A DNA stretch of 64,000 bases from Alcaligenes sp. SDU_A2 (lineage in GTDB: Bacteria > Pseudomonadota > Gammaproteobacteria > Burkholderiales > Burkholderiaceae_B), in NCBI RefSeq assembly GCF_038237375.1, contig NZ_CP151273.1, positions 1,364,001 to 1,428,000 on the forward strand. Direction: 5' to 3'. This document shows, piece by piece, positions 48,663 through 57,047 of this stretch. A program made the position numbers and the translations under genes. Below the pieces are notes generated by a model. It had not been told where the DNA came from. It saw nothing but the letters and a program-made list of their open reading frames with translations, and did not search any database. Each line of letters opens with the position of its first letter. Positions within the stretch are counted from its first letter, which is position 1.

Positions 48663-49351
48663 CGTAGCGGAATTCCTTGTTTGGGCAGGCGGGTGTCCAG
48701 GGCGCGCACGCCGGCCGAAGCCAGCAGCGTCATGACCAGATACAGGCCGCCCACCATGGACAGGGGGATGATGTAGTTGAACGTGCGATCGCCGATGATT
48801 TTTGCCACATTCAGCATTTCCAGCACGGAGACCACCGACAGGACCGGTACATCCTTCATGATGGAGACCAGGTAGTTGCCCATGGCAGGGATGATGCGTG
48901 GAATGGCCTGCGGCAGGACGATGACGCCGAACGTGCGTAGCGGCGACAAATCCAGCGACCGGGCGGCCTCGGTCTGGCCGTGGGTGACCGATTCCAGACC
49001 GGCTCGGTAGACCTCGGACAAATAGGCGCTGTACTGCACGCCCAAGGCCAGCGCGCCGGTCAGAAAGGCCGGCAGCACAATACCGTAGTCGGGCAGCACG
49101 TAGTACAGGAAAAACAATTGCACCAGCAGCGGTGTGTCGCGCAGAAACTCTGTCAGGACATACGCGGGCCAGGAAATCAGGCGCAGTCGTACGCTTTTCA
49201 GGCCAGCCAGAATCAGGCCCAGGACAGCGGCCACCAGAAAACCCAGAACGGTGGCCTGGATCGTGACCCACAGCCCCTTGAGCAAAATGGGCAGGATAGA
49301 GACGGCAAAGGCCCAATTACTGCTTGTGTCCCATTCAATGCCAAACAGCAT
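48659..49351 (-). CDS. ehuD: Ectoine/hydroxyectoine ABC transporter permease EhuD
   Basis: 230-aa inner-membrane subunit of the HisM family. AAGGAG lies 6 bases before the ATG at 49349-49351, giving MLFGIEWDTSSNWAFAVSILP. The EAA loop reads HGQTEAARSLDLSPLRTFGVIVLPQAIPRIIP, in the segment expected for contact with the ATPase. Four to five hydrophobic helices. It is separated by two bases from ehuC. Confidence 0.88.
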   Translation of the reverse strand: MLFGIEWDTSSNWAFAVSILPILLKGLWVTIQATVLGFLVAAVLGLILAGLKSVRLRLISWPAYVLTEFLRDTPLLVQLFFLYYVLPDYGIVLPAFLTGALALGVQYSAYLSEVYRAGLESVTHGQTEAARSLDLSPLRTFGVIVLPQAIPRIIPAMGNYLVSIMKDVPVLSVVSVLEMLNVAKIIGDRTFNYIIPLSMVGGLYLVMTLLASAGVRALDTRLPKQGIPLR

Positions 49352-49353
49352 GG

Positions 49354-50025
49354 TTAGCTCCTTGTGGCGCGCCACCGGCCGGTGGCGCGCTCGATCAGTT
49401 TCATCAGAGCGGTCAGTACCAGTGCCATGCCAAAGTACATCAGCAGCAGCAAGGTGTAGATGGTGGTGCTGTCCTGGGTGAAGTTACGGATCTGCTCGGC
49501 CCGGAAGGCCAGGTCGCCCAGACTGATCAGCGACACCAGGGCGGTGTCTTTCAGGTTCTGCACCGCCAGATTGCCGAAACTGGGCATCATTTCTGGTATG
49601 GCTTGGGGCAGGCTGATGCGCCAGAGTGTCTGGCGTTCTGTGAAATCAAGGGCTTTAGCCGCTTCCAACTGAGCAGGAGGTACGGCTTGCAGCGCGCCAC
49701 GCACTACTTCGGCTCCATAGGCGCCGATATTCAGGCTCAGGGCCAAGGTGCCGGCCACCACGGGCGGCAGGCGCAAGTCCAGGCCTATGGCTTGCCCCAG
49801 AATGGGCAAGGCAAAATACAGCCAGAACAATTGCACCAGCAAGGAGGTGCCACGAAAAACTTCAATAATGGTCACAGACAGCGTGCGCACGCCCAGATTG
49901 CGCGACAGTTTGCCGATGCCCAGAGCAAAAGACAGCAGCCCGCCCAGCATGGTCGAGTACAGCGTCAGCTCGGCCGTGACCCAGGCCCCCTCCAGCAGGG
50001 GGGCGCTATAGCTAAGCCAATCCAT
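49354..50025 (-). CDS. ehuC: Ectoine/hydroxyectoine ABC transporter permease EhuC
   Basis: 223-aa HisM-type permease, paralogous to EhuD, starting MDWLSYSAPLLEGAWVTAEL. EAA-loop segment PPAQLEAAKALDFTERQTLWRISLPQA is present. The two permeases probably form a heterodimer. It follows ehuB after about 96 bases that hold two GC-rich hairpins. Confidence 0.88.
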   Translation of the reverse strand: MDWLSYSAPLLEGAWVTAELTLYSTMLGGLLSFALGIGKLSRNLGVRTLSVTIIEVFRGTSLLVQLFWLYFALPILGQAIGLDLRLPPVVAGTLALSLNIGAYGAEVVRGALQAVPPAQLEAAKALDFTERQTLWRISLPQAIPEMMPSFGNLAVQNLKDTALVSLISLGDLAFRAEQIRNFTQDSTTIYTLLLLMYFGMALVLTALMKLIERATGRWRATRS

Positions 50026-50042
50026 AGAGGGTTCCGAATAAA

Positions 50043-50108
50043 GGCGGGGGGCGCGTAGCCCGCCTGGATGGAAAGTGCGCCAAGGCGTCGCAGCCGGACT
50101 GCGACGCC
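50043..50108 (-). other. ehuB-ehuC intercistronic hairpins
   Basis: Two stems: a perfect 10-bp GGCGTCGCAG/CTGCGACGCC (50084-50108) next to the ehuB stop, and GGCGGG/CCCGCC (50043-50064) just before ehuC, followed leftward by TTTATT. The second resembles a weak terminator. Such elements usually keep the binding protein in excess over the permeases. Confidence 0.55.
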
Positions 50109-50121
50109 GGCTCGGCCGGGC

Positions 50122-50985
50122 TTAGCCCTTGCACAGCTGCGCCGTGTTTTTCTCGAAGGAATGCGTCAGGTCTTCTTCGGTAAATCCGTAGTTGGCCAGG
50201 ATCGCCTTCCATTGCTCGGTCTTTTTGAATTGAGCCAGTTCTTTATTGACCGCATCGCGCAGGTCCTGCGAGTCCGAGGCAAAGGCAAAACCGCCCCAAC
50301 TGCGCACGGGGCTGCCATTGACGACAGGGTCGTTGAACGGCGCGGCCAGTTCGGTTTTGCCAGCGCTTTTGGCGGCCAGGTCGTTGACCGTCAGGCCGGT
50401 GGCGGCGTAGGCGTCTGCCCGGCCGGTGGCGACGGTGGAGATGGCGTCGGCATTGTTGGAAATAGTGACCATGCGCTGATCGGGCACGCCCAGCGCCTGC
50501 ATCATTTCTAACTGATCGGCACCGGCCATGATGGCAATGGTGTGATCGGTCTTGGCAAAGTCTTCGTAGGAATGAATGTTCTTCGGATTGCCTTTGGCGA
50601 CCAGCAGCCCTTCGCCGTAAGAACTATTGGGCTCGGAAAACAGGACTTGCCGGCAGCGCTGGGGCAGGATGGCCATCTCGGCGGCAACCATGTCAAATCG
50701 CTTGGCTTGCAAGCCGGGAATCAATGAGCCGAAATTAGCGGTTTCCCAGGTGATATTTTCAATGCCCAGACGCTGCATGATGGCTTGGGCTACTTCAGGA
50801 CCGGCCCCTTTGGCCTGGCCTGACATGTCCATGTAGCCGTAGGGAATTTCGTTGGCCAGGGCGATACGGATCGTGCCGCGTTTTTGAACCTCGGCCAGCG
50901 TTACTGCGTGCGCTCCGGCCATGATGCCCAGGCAGCCGGCCAGGGTTCCGGCCAGGGCAGAAAGTGTGTGGAGTTTTGTTTTCAT
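50122..50985 (-). CDS. ehuB: Ectoine/hydroxyectoine-binding periplasmic protein
   Basis: 287-aa solute-binding protein of the SBP_bac_3 family. The signal peptide covers residues 1-27 (MKTKLHTLSALAGTLAGCLG onward, ending GAHA). The mature part starts VTLAEVQKRGTIRIALANEIPYGY. It has FGSLIPGLQAKRFDMVAAEMAILPQR, typical of EhuB rather than general amino acid receptors. AAGGA lies before the ATG. First gene of ehuBCDA, with a 30-bp palindrome just upstream. Confidence 0.9.
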   Translation of the reverse strand: MKTKLHTLSALAGTLAGCLGIMAGAHAVTLAEVQKRGTIRIALANEIPYGYMDMSGQAKGAGPEVAQAIMQRLGIENITWETANFGSLIPGLQAKRFDMVAAEMAILPQRCRQVLFSEPNSSYGEGLLVAKGNPKNIHSYEDFAKTDHTIAIMAGADQLEMMQALGVPDQRMVTISNNADAISTVATGRADAYAATGLTVNDLAAKSAGKTELAAPFNDPVVNGSPVRSWGGFAFASDSQDLRDAVNKELAQFKKTEQWKAILANYGFTEEDLTHSFEKNTAQLCKG

Positions 50986-51003
50986 GCGTATTTCCTTTTC
51001 TGG

Positions 51004-51033
51004 TGCAAATCATTTTTTAAAAAATGATTTGCA
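51004..51033. promoter_or_regulatory. Perfect 30-bp palindrome upstream of ehuB
   Basis: Arm TGCAAATCATTTTTT followed directly by its exact complement. It is centred about 34 bases before the ehuB ATG, just upstream of its ribosome binding site. It is a strong candidate operator; as RNA it would be a loopless A-U hairpin and a poor terminator. Confidence 0.75.
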
Positions 51034-51501
51034 TTACAAAAGATTTGCTGAGAAATCATACTTCATAAAAACATTTCAACTCAAATCAATTTAATAGAAA
51101 CTATTAGTTAGGTAACCTAGGTAGAAAACATCAATCATCATAATTTCTGCTTATTAACCAGAGGCTTGCGCATTTATTGAGCTGCTTTTTTGCTATGCTC
51201 TGCGGCAGAGCGCGGGGACCGTCTTGGACAGAACGTCCTGGCTCTGCAGGCATCCAGATCATTGCAGTACGCAGCCTCGTCCATGGGGCGGCGGCACCTT
51301 TTTCGTGGCGCGTATCGGCGCGCCGCGTGCAACATGCCGATATAGGTCGGACCTCGCCTCAACAGGGCGGCGTCGGCCACGAGACGCGAACCTATAAAGC
51401 TGCGGGCGCGGGCTCGGTTCGGCATGTCGCTCCAGGCCCATCCATCCGGGCGCGGGGCAAAGCAGGTGGCAGCTCGACTAAGGCTAAATCGTGGAGGCTC
51501 T
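51034..51501 (+). other. ehuB-cstA divergent region and cstA leader
   Basis: 51040-51180 is AT-rich and must hold both promoters, but I cannot fix clear boxes. 51190-51501 is GC-rich and precedes cstA. GCTCTGC at 51197-51203 can pair with GCAGAGC at 51205-51211. The latter can instead pair with a second GCTCTGC at 51241-51247, helped by GGAC/GTCC inside. The two hairpins exclude each other. I see no gene here. Confidence 0.45.
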
Positions 51502-53589
51502 ATGAGCAGAGAAGAGGGGGGTTTTGTCCAACGGCACCTGATCTGGGTGCTGGTGGCGTTGCTGGGCGCATTTGCGCTGGGGACAGTGGCTTTGCACAGG
51601 GGGGAAACCATCAATGCCCTGTGGATTGTGGTGGCGGCGGTATGCGTTTACCTGATTGCGTATCGCTACTACAGCCGTTTCATTGCGCGCAAGGTGTTTG
51701 AGCTGGATGCAAGCCGTCTGACACCAGCTTGGCGTCATAACGATGGTCTGGATTATGTGCCGACCAACAAGCATGTCCTTTTCGGGCATCACTTTGCCGC
51801 GATTGCGGGGGCCGGACCGCTGGTCGGCCCAGTGCTGGCGGCGCAGATGGGCTATTTGCCCGGCATGCTCTGGATTTTGGCCGGCGTGGTGTTTGCCGGA
51901 GCTGTCCAGGACTTCACGGTTTTGTTTATTTCCTCGCGCCGCGATGGCCGTTCATTGGGTGATCTGATCAAGGCCGAGTTGGGTACCGTGCCCGGCGTCA
52001 TTGCGCTGTTTGGTGCCTTTATGATCATGGTCATCATTCTGGCGGTGCTGGCACTGATTGTGGTCAAGGCCCTGATCAACTCGCCCTGGGGCACCTTTAC
52101 CGTCGTGGCCACCATTCCGCTGGCCATCTTCATGGGTGTGTATCTGCGCTATATCCGGCCAGGACGTATTGGCGAAGTGTCGGTTATCGGCCTGGTCTGC
52201 CTGCTGGCGGCGATTGTGTTTGGCCAGGATGTGGCGGCCCATCCCACATGGGGGCCATTCTTTACGCTCAATGGCGAAGAACTGACCTGGGCGCTGATTA
52301 TTTACGGCTTTATTGCCGCCGTCCTGCCGGTATGGCTGCTACTGGCACCGCGCGACTATCTGTCCACTTTTCTGAAAGTGGGCACCATTGTGGGTCTGGC
52401 GATTGGCATCGTTATCGTTGCGCCGCAGATGAAAATGCCTTCGACCACGCAGTTTATCGATGGCACCGGCCCGGTTTGGTCGGGCAGTCTGTTCCCCTTC
52501 TTGTTCATTACCATTGCGTGCGGTGCCGTGTCGGGCTTTCATGCGCTGATCTCCTCGGGCACCACGCCCAAGATGATCGAGAACGAAACCCAGGCCCGCT
52601 ACATCGGGTACGGCGGCATGCTGATGGAGTCCTTTGTGGCCATCATGGCCTTGGTGGCGGCGTGCGTCATCGAGCCGGGTATTTATTACGCCATGAACAG
52701 TCCGGCGGCCATCATAGGCACCACGCCCGAGCAGGTCGCTCAGGTCGTCTCCAGTTGGGGTTTCATGGTGACGCCGGCCGACTTGACCCAGATGGCCAGC
52801 GACGTGGGCGAGAGCAGCATTATTTCGCGCGCTGGCGGCGCGCCGACACTGGCGGTGGGGATGGCGTACATTCTGCACAGCGTGGTCGGCGGCCCTGGCA
52901 TGATGGCATTCTGGTACCACTTTGCCATTTTGTTCGAGGCCTTGTTTATTCTGACCGCCGTGGATGCCGGCACGCGTGCCGGACGCTTCATGCTGCAGGA
53001 CTTGATGGGTACCTTTGTTCCCAGCCTGCGGCGCACCGAGTCCCTGATTGCAAACCTGATCGCGACCTCGCTATGTGTGGCTGCGTGGGGATACTTCCTC
53101 TATCAGGGCGTGGTCGATCCGTTGGGCGGCATTAACACTCTGTGGCCCTTGTTCGGCATTGCCAACCAGATGCTGGCAGCGGTTGCCCTGGTGCTTGGCA
53201 CGGTAGTGCTCTTTAAGATGAAAAAAGATCGTTATGCCTGGGTCACGGTCTTGCCCATGCTCTGGCTGCTGATCTGCACCCTGACGGCGGGCCTGCAGAA
53301 AATGTTCCACCCTGATCCAAAAATCGGCTTTCTGGCGCACGCGCGGCGCTACCAGCAGGGGCTGGCCGAGCAGACTGTCCTGGCTCCGGCCAAGTCGCTG
53401 GATCAGATGCAGCAGGTCATTTTCAACGATTACGTCAACGCCACGTTGTGCGGACTGTTCATTTGCGTGGTACTGAGCATGGTGTTCTTTGGCATACGTT
53501 GCGTTTTGCGCGCCCGCCGCGCCCATGCGCCGCACACGGCAGAAACCCCTTACGAGCCTTTGCCCCACCAGGCAGCGGCAGGAGCCTGA
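51502..53589 (+). CDS. cstA: Carbon starvation protein CstA (pyruvate/peptide transporter family)
   Basis: 695-aa polytopic inner-membrane protein with about 16-18 helices. It shows the CstA N-terminal domain (PTNKHVLFGHHFAAIAGAGPLVGP, read in pieces) and GAVQDFTVLFISSRRDGRSLGDL, then the C-terminal DUF4161-type region. GGAGG precedes the ATG at 51502. E. coli CstA and BtsT carry pyruvate; peptide transport has also been proposed. It is followed after one base by ybdD, the standard pair. Confidence 0.94.
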   Translation: MSREEGGFVQRHLIWVLVALLGAFALGTVALHRGETINALWIVVAAVCVYLIAYRYYSRFIARKVFELDASRLTPAWRHNDGLDYVPTNKHVLFGHHFAAIAGAGPLVGPVLAAQMGYLPGMLWILAGVVFAGAVQDFTVLFISSRRDGRSLGDLIKAELGTVPGVIALFGAFMIMVIILAVLALIVVKALINSPWGTFTVVATIPLAIFMGVYLRYIRPGRIGEVSVIGLVCLLAAIVFGQDVAAHPTWGPFFTLNGEELTWALIIYGFIAAVLPVWLLLAPRDYLSTFLKVGTIVGLAIGIVIVAPQMKMPSTTQFIDGTGPVWSGSLFPFLFITIACGAVSGFHALISSGTTPKMIENETQARYIGYGGMLMESFVAIMALVAACVIEPGIYYAMNSPAAIIGTTPEQVAQVVSSWGFMVTPADLTQMASDVGESSIISRAGGAPTLAVGMAYILHSVVGGPGMMAFWYHFAILFEALFILTAVDAGTRAGRFMLQDLMGTFVPSLRRTESLIANLIATSLCVAAWGYFLYQGVVDPLGGINTLWPLFGIANQMLAAVALVLGTVVLFKMKKDRYAWVTVLPMLWLLICTLTAGLQKMFHPDPKIGFLAHARRYQQGLAEQTVLAPAKSLDQMQQVIFNDYVNATLCGLFICVVLSMVFFGIRCVLRARRAHAPHTAETPYEPLPHQAAAGA

Positions 53590-53590
53590 T

Positions 53591-53821
53591 ATGAAAGGAA
53601 TGTTCAGCGCCGCTATGGCGCGTGGCTCCCAGGCAGGGCGTGATACCGGCCGCTATCTGGCCACTACCTTGCGTCTGATGGTGGGGGTACCGGATTACGA
53701 AACCTATCTGGAGCATATGCGCCGTAATCATCCCGATCAGACGCCAATGGACTATTCCGCGTTCTTTCGCGAGCGTCAACAAGCCCGTTATGGTGGACGC
53801 GGGCGTATTGGCTGCTGCTGA
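53591..53821 (+). CDS. ybdD: YbdD/YjiX family small protein (DUF466)
   Basis: 76-aa protein directly after cstA. Family marks: RLMVGVPDYETYLEHMRRNHPDQ and the end YGGRGRIGCC, with two C-terminal cysteines. The partner of CstA/BtsT transporters in many proteobacteria; relatives are needed for or modulate transport. The ATG starts one base after the cstA stop, so coupling is likely. Confidence 0.93.
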   Translation: MKGMFSAAMARGSQAGRDTGRYLATTLRLMVGVPDYETYLEHMRRNHPDQTPMDYSAFFRERQQARYGGRGRIGCC

Positions 53822-53988
53822 TCGATAGCGGCGGGCCGGTGCAAGGTGGTTTTCCGTGCCGGCCAACCGTTGCGCCATGCGCCATGAGCAAGGCAATGGC
53901 GCTAAAAACAACGCTATCGGATCAAGGCGATGGACTTTTTCGTGATTCGCTTGAAAATGCGAAACAAAAGGGCCTTCTGAAATTAAAT

Positions 53989-54008
53989 AACGAAATATTT
54001 ATTTCGTT
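53989..54008. repeat. A-T-rich inverted repeat upstream of the aro leader
   Basis: AACGAAAT-attt-ATTTCGTT, a perfect 8-bp inverted repeat about 115 bases before the leader peptide. It could be an operator or hairpin; no T-run follows. Bases 53822-53988 show no gene. Confidence 0.6.
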
Positions 54009-54123
54009 GCATGCTTGTTTTTAGGGTGGTTTTGGTATGGATATTTTGTAAGTAGCCGTATTTTTAACGGGTTCTTGCTGTAATCCTTGGCGAAGACGCA
54101 GAAACTGTGTTAGGATTTTTCCT

Positions 54124-54216
54124 ATGAAACACGCAACCCCATTCGTTTACTTTTATTTTTACGCTTTTCCGATGCCGCTGGTGGAGGAAAGGACGGGTTG
54201 CACCAAACAGAAGTAA
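54124..54216 (+). CDS. Phe/Tyr-rich leader peptide of DAHP synthase
   Basis: A 30-codon open frame with AGGA 8 bases before its ATG. Residues 7-15 read FVYFYFYAF: seven of nine codons are Phe or Tyr (TTC, TAC, TTT, TAT, TTT, TAC, TTT). The opening MKH resembles the pheA leader of E. coli, MKHIPFFF. It ends at TAA 54214-54216, 20 bases before a terminator hairpin and 92 bases before aroG. The peptide itself likely has no function; its translation senses charged tRNA-Phe and tRNA-Tyr. The call rests on codon content and context. Confidence 0.82.
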   Translation: MKHATPFVYFYFYAFPMPLVEERTGCTKQK

Positions 54217-54266
54217 GCCCAAAATCCTGAAAAAAGCCGCCAGCATCGTCCGGGCGGCTTTTTTTT
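54170..54266 (+). terminator. Transcription attenuator of aroG
   Basis: Terminator: GCCGCC (54236-54241) with GGCGGC (54253-54258), A-run before and eight T after (54259-54266). Antiterminator: CGATGC (54170-54175) pairs with GCATCG (54243-54248) and TGGTGG (54179-54184) with CCGCCA (54237-54242, one G-U), 12 bp around a 3-base bulge. It uses the 5' terminator arm, so only one can form. Its left half starts right after the last Phe codon (54166-54168). Confidence 0.8.
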
Positions 54267-54308
54267 CGCCTTCCCCCCCGGCCCTGGCAAACCTACTGGA
54301 GTAACGTC

Positions 54309-55400
54309 GTGTCGCACAATACTGATGATTTACGGATTCGTGAAATCAAGGAACTTTCCCCGCCTGCGCATGTGATGCGCGAGTTCCCCTGCACATCCGA
54401 AGTATCGGCCACGGTCCATGATGCCCGCCGCAGTATTCACAATGTCCTGCACGAACAGGACGATCGTCTGGTTGTCATCGTCGGTCCATGTTCCATCCAC
54501 GATACCGAAGCGGCTCTGGACTATGCGCGTCGTCTGACCGTGCAGCGCAAACGCCTGGCCCCCGAGCTGGAAATCGTGATGCGCGTGTACTTTGAAAAAC
54601 CCCGTACCACCGTGGGTTGGAAAGGGCTGATCAACGATCCGCATCTGGACGGCAGTTTCAACATCAACCAGGGGCTGCGTACGGCGCGCGAACTGCTGCT
54701 GGCCGTCAACCAGCTGGATCTGCCCGCCGGCTGCGAATTTCTGGACATGATTACCCCCCAGTACATTGCCGATCTGGTGTCCTGGGGAGCCATCGGCGCG
54801 CGCACCACCGAAAGCCAGGTGCATCGCGAACTGTCGTCCGGCCTGTCCTGCCCGGTGGGTTTCAAAAACGGCACGGACGGCAATATCCGTATCGCCCTGG
54901 ATGCCATCAAGGCCGCGTCCCAGCCGCATCATTTCTTGTCCGTCACCAAGGGTGGCCATTCGGCCATTGTGTCCACCGTGGGCAATAACGATTGCCACGT
55001 GATCCTGCGCGGCGGCAAAGCTCCCAATTACGATGCCGAGCACGTCGAGGCAACCAGCCAGGCTATGATCAAGGCCGGCATGACGCCGCGTGTCATGATC
55101 GACGCCAGCCACGCCAACAGCAGCAAAGACTACCGCCGCCAGCCCGAGGTGTTGGCCGATGTGGCTGGTCAGATTGCCAAGGGCGATGCGCGTATTTTCG
55201 GCGTCATGATCGAAAGCCATCTGGTGGGCGGTCGTCAGGACATGGTCAATGGCTGCGCTCTTACCTATGGTCAGAGCATTACCGACGGTTGCATAGGCTG
55301 GGAAGATACCGTCAACGTGCTGGATCAATTGGCCCAGGCGGTGCGGGATCGCCGTCAGGCACGCGTCAAGCTTGAAGAGGCAGCGTTGAGCCACTCATAA
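54309..55400 (+). CDS. aroG: 3-deoxy-7-phosphoheptulonate synthase (class I)
   Basis: 363-aa metal-dependent DAHP synthase, the first step of the shikimate pathway joining PEP and erythrose 4-phosphate. The metal-binding GPCSIHD is at 59-65. Other marks are RVYFEKPRTTVGWKGLINDP, GARTTESQVHRELSSGLSCPVGFKNGTDG (in segments) and DASHANSSKDYRRQ. The start is GTG at 54309 after GGAG. Attenuation by both Phe and Tyr codons upstream suggests control by both amino acids. Whether feedback is by Phe (AroG type) or Tyr (AroF type) cannot be read by eye. Confidence 0.95.
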   Translation: MSHNTDDLRIREIKELSPPAHVMREFPCTSEVSATVHDARRSIHNVLHEQDDRLVVIVGPCSIHDTEAALDYARRLTVQRKRLAPELEIVMRVYFEKPRTTVGWKGLINDPHLDGSFNINQGLRTARELLLAVNQLDLPAGCEFLDMITPQYIADLVSWGAIGARTTESQVHRELSSGLSCPVGFKNGTDGNIRIALDAIKAASQPHHFLSVTKGGHSAIVSTVGNNDCHVILRGGKAPNYDAEHVEATSQAMIKAGMTPRVMIDASHANSSKDYRRQPEVLADVAGQIAKGDARIFGVMIESHLVGGRQDMVNGCALTYGQSITDGCIGWEDTVNVLDQLAQAVRDRRQARVKLEEAALSHS

Positions 55401-55429
55401 TAGCGTTTTGCACGTTATTAGGAATCATC

Positions 55430-56845
55430 ATGAATGCTCCTGGTCACGCCGACGCCGTTCGGCGTCCTCTGCCGGACGTTTTTCTGCAGGCTTTGCAGTC
55501 CCGGTTCACGGACCGCTGTTCGCTCGCGCACGCCGTGCGCGAGCACCACGGAAGGGACGAATCCCCGTTCCCTCCTATGTTGCCCGATGCCGTGGTCTTT
55601 GCCCGCAGCACCGAGGAAGTGGCCTGGGTGGCGCGTCTGTGCCACGAGCACCATGTACCGCTGATTCCGTATGGCGTGGGTTCTTCGCTGGAAGGGCATC
55701 TGCTGGCCGTCCAGGGCGGGGTCAGTCTGGATCTGTCCGGCATGGACCAGATCGTGGCGATCAATCCGGAAGACTTTACGGCCACGGTACAGGCGGGTGT
55801 TACCCGCTTGACCCTGAACGAGCAATTGCGCGATACCGGTCTGTTTTTCCCGATTGATCCGGGTGCCGACGCCAGTCTGGGCGGCATGGCGGCGACGCGG
55901 GCTTCGGGCACCAATGCCGTGCGCTACGGCACCATGCGCGAGAACGTGCTGACCATGAAGGTGGTGACGGCCGACGGCCGTGTCATCGAGACGGCCAATC
56001 GCGCCAAGAAATCCTCGGCGGGTTACGATCTGACGCGCCTGTTCATCGGTAGCGAAGGCACCTTGGGCATTATTACCGAAGTCACGGTGCGCCTGTACCC
56101 GCAACCGGAGGCGATTTCTGCAGCCATCTGCAACTTCCCCGATCTGCGTTCGGCCGTGCAAAGCGTCATCGAAGTCATCCAGATGGGCATTGCGATCGCC
56201 CGAGTCGAATTTATGGATACGGGGGCAGTGCGCGCTACCAATGCCTACAGCAAGCTCACGCTTAAAGAGTCGCCGTTGCTCTTGTTTGAGTTCCACGGCA
56301 GCCCAACCGGCGTGCAGGAGCAGGCCCAGATCGTACAGGAAATTGCTCGCGATAACGGCGGCATGGATTTTGAATGGGCCGACAAGCCCGAGGACCGTTC
56401 GCGCTTGTGGACGGCGCGCCATAATGCGTATTTTGCCGGCCTGCAACTGCGCCCCGGCTGTCGTGCCAGCACGACCGATGTCTGCGTGCCTATTTCCGCT
56501 CTGGCCGATTGTGTCGAGCAGACGGCAGCCGATATGGATCAGGCTTCTTTCCCTTACACCATTGTCGGGCATGTGGGCGATGGCAACTTTCACGTTCTGA
56601 TGTTGCTGGACCCAGACGATCAGGAGCAATGGCAAGAGTCCGAGCGCCTGAATCGCCGTCTGGTGCAACGCGCCATCCAGATGCAGGGCACCTGCACCGG
56701 CGAGCACGGCGTCGGTCTGCACAAAATGGAGTTCATGCTGGCCGAACACGGTCAGGACAGTCTGGACATCATGAGCAGCATCAAACAGGCGCTGGACCCC
56801 CACAACATCCTGAATCCGGGCAAGATGATTCCACCCCGCGCCTAG
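55430..56845 (+). CDS. FAD-linked oxidase, D-lactate dehydrogenase/glycolate oxidase type
   Basis: 471-aa FAD-binding oxidoreductase. The FAD_binding_4 region has [13 protein letters not shown] and [25 protein letters not shown], in parts. The C-terminal FAD-oxidase domain has [15 protein letters not shown] and [13 protein letters not shown] with the catalytic histidines. It looks most like cytochrome-linked D-lactate dehydrogenase (LDHD/Dld) and less like GlcD, whose partners glcE/glcF are absent here. It follows aroG by 29 bases; a functional link is not obvious. Confidence 0.85.
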   Translation: MNAPGHADAVRRPLPDVFLQALQSRFTDRCSLAHAVREHHGRDESPFPPMLPDAVVFARSTEEVAWVARLCHEHHVPLIPYGVGSSLEGHLLAVQGGVSLDLSGMDQIVAINPEDFTATVQAGVTRLTLNEQLRDTGLFFPIDPGADASLGGMAATRASGTNAVRYGTMRENVLTMKVVTADGRVIETANRAKKSSAGYDLTRLFIGSEGTLGIITEVTVRLYPQPEAISAAICNFPDLRSAVQSVIEVIQMGIAIARVEFMDTGAVRATNAYSKLTLKESPLLLFEFHGSPTGVQEQAQIVQEIARDNGGMDFEWADKPEDRSRLWTARHNAYFAGLQLRPGCRASTTDVCVPISALADCVEQTAADMDQASFPYTIVGHVGDGNFHVLMLLDPDDQEQWQESERLNRRLVQRAIQMQGTCTGEHGVGLHKMEFMLAEHGQDSLDIMSSIKQALDPHNILNPGKMIPPRA

Positions 56846-56927
56846 GTGGCCGGCCAGGGGTGGGAACACCGTCCCGGCTGCTGGCCAAGCCCCACGGGGC
56901 GGGGCATGCAACGCATTCGCCGGTCCC

Positions 56928-56950
56928 CCTCCAGGGCTTTGCCCTGGAGG
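56928..56950. other. Stable hairpin upstream of mnmA
   Basis: CCTCCAGGGC-ttt-GCCCTGGAGG, a perfect 10-bp stem with a 3-base loop. It has no T-run, so it is probably not an intrinsic terminator. It sits in the 200-bp gap after the FAD oxidase. A TACAAT near 56967 may be the mnmA -10. Confidence 0.65.
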
Positions 56951-57047
56951 AGTCCTGGGCAGGCGTACAATATTCTTTTTGTGGTTCGCCCTGGCGAGCC
57001 TTTTGCCATACAGCGCGCCCGTTGCGGCGTGCATCACCACCACAGCA

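Noticed and set aside
56928-56950. Intrinsic terminator after the FAD-linked oxidase gene
   Set aside because: The 10-bp stem is excellent, but no T-run follows on either strand, so I list it only as a hairpin.
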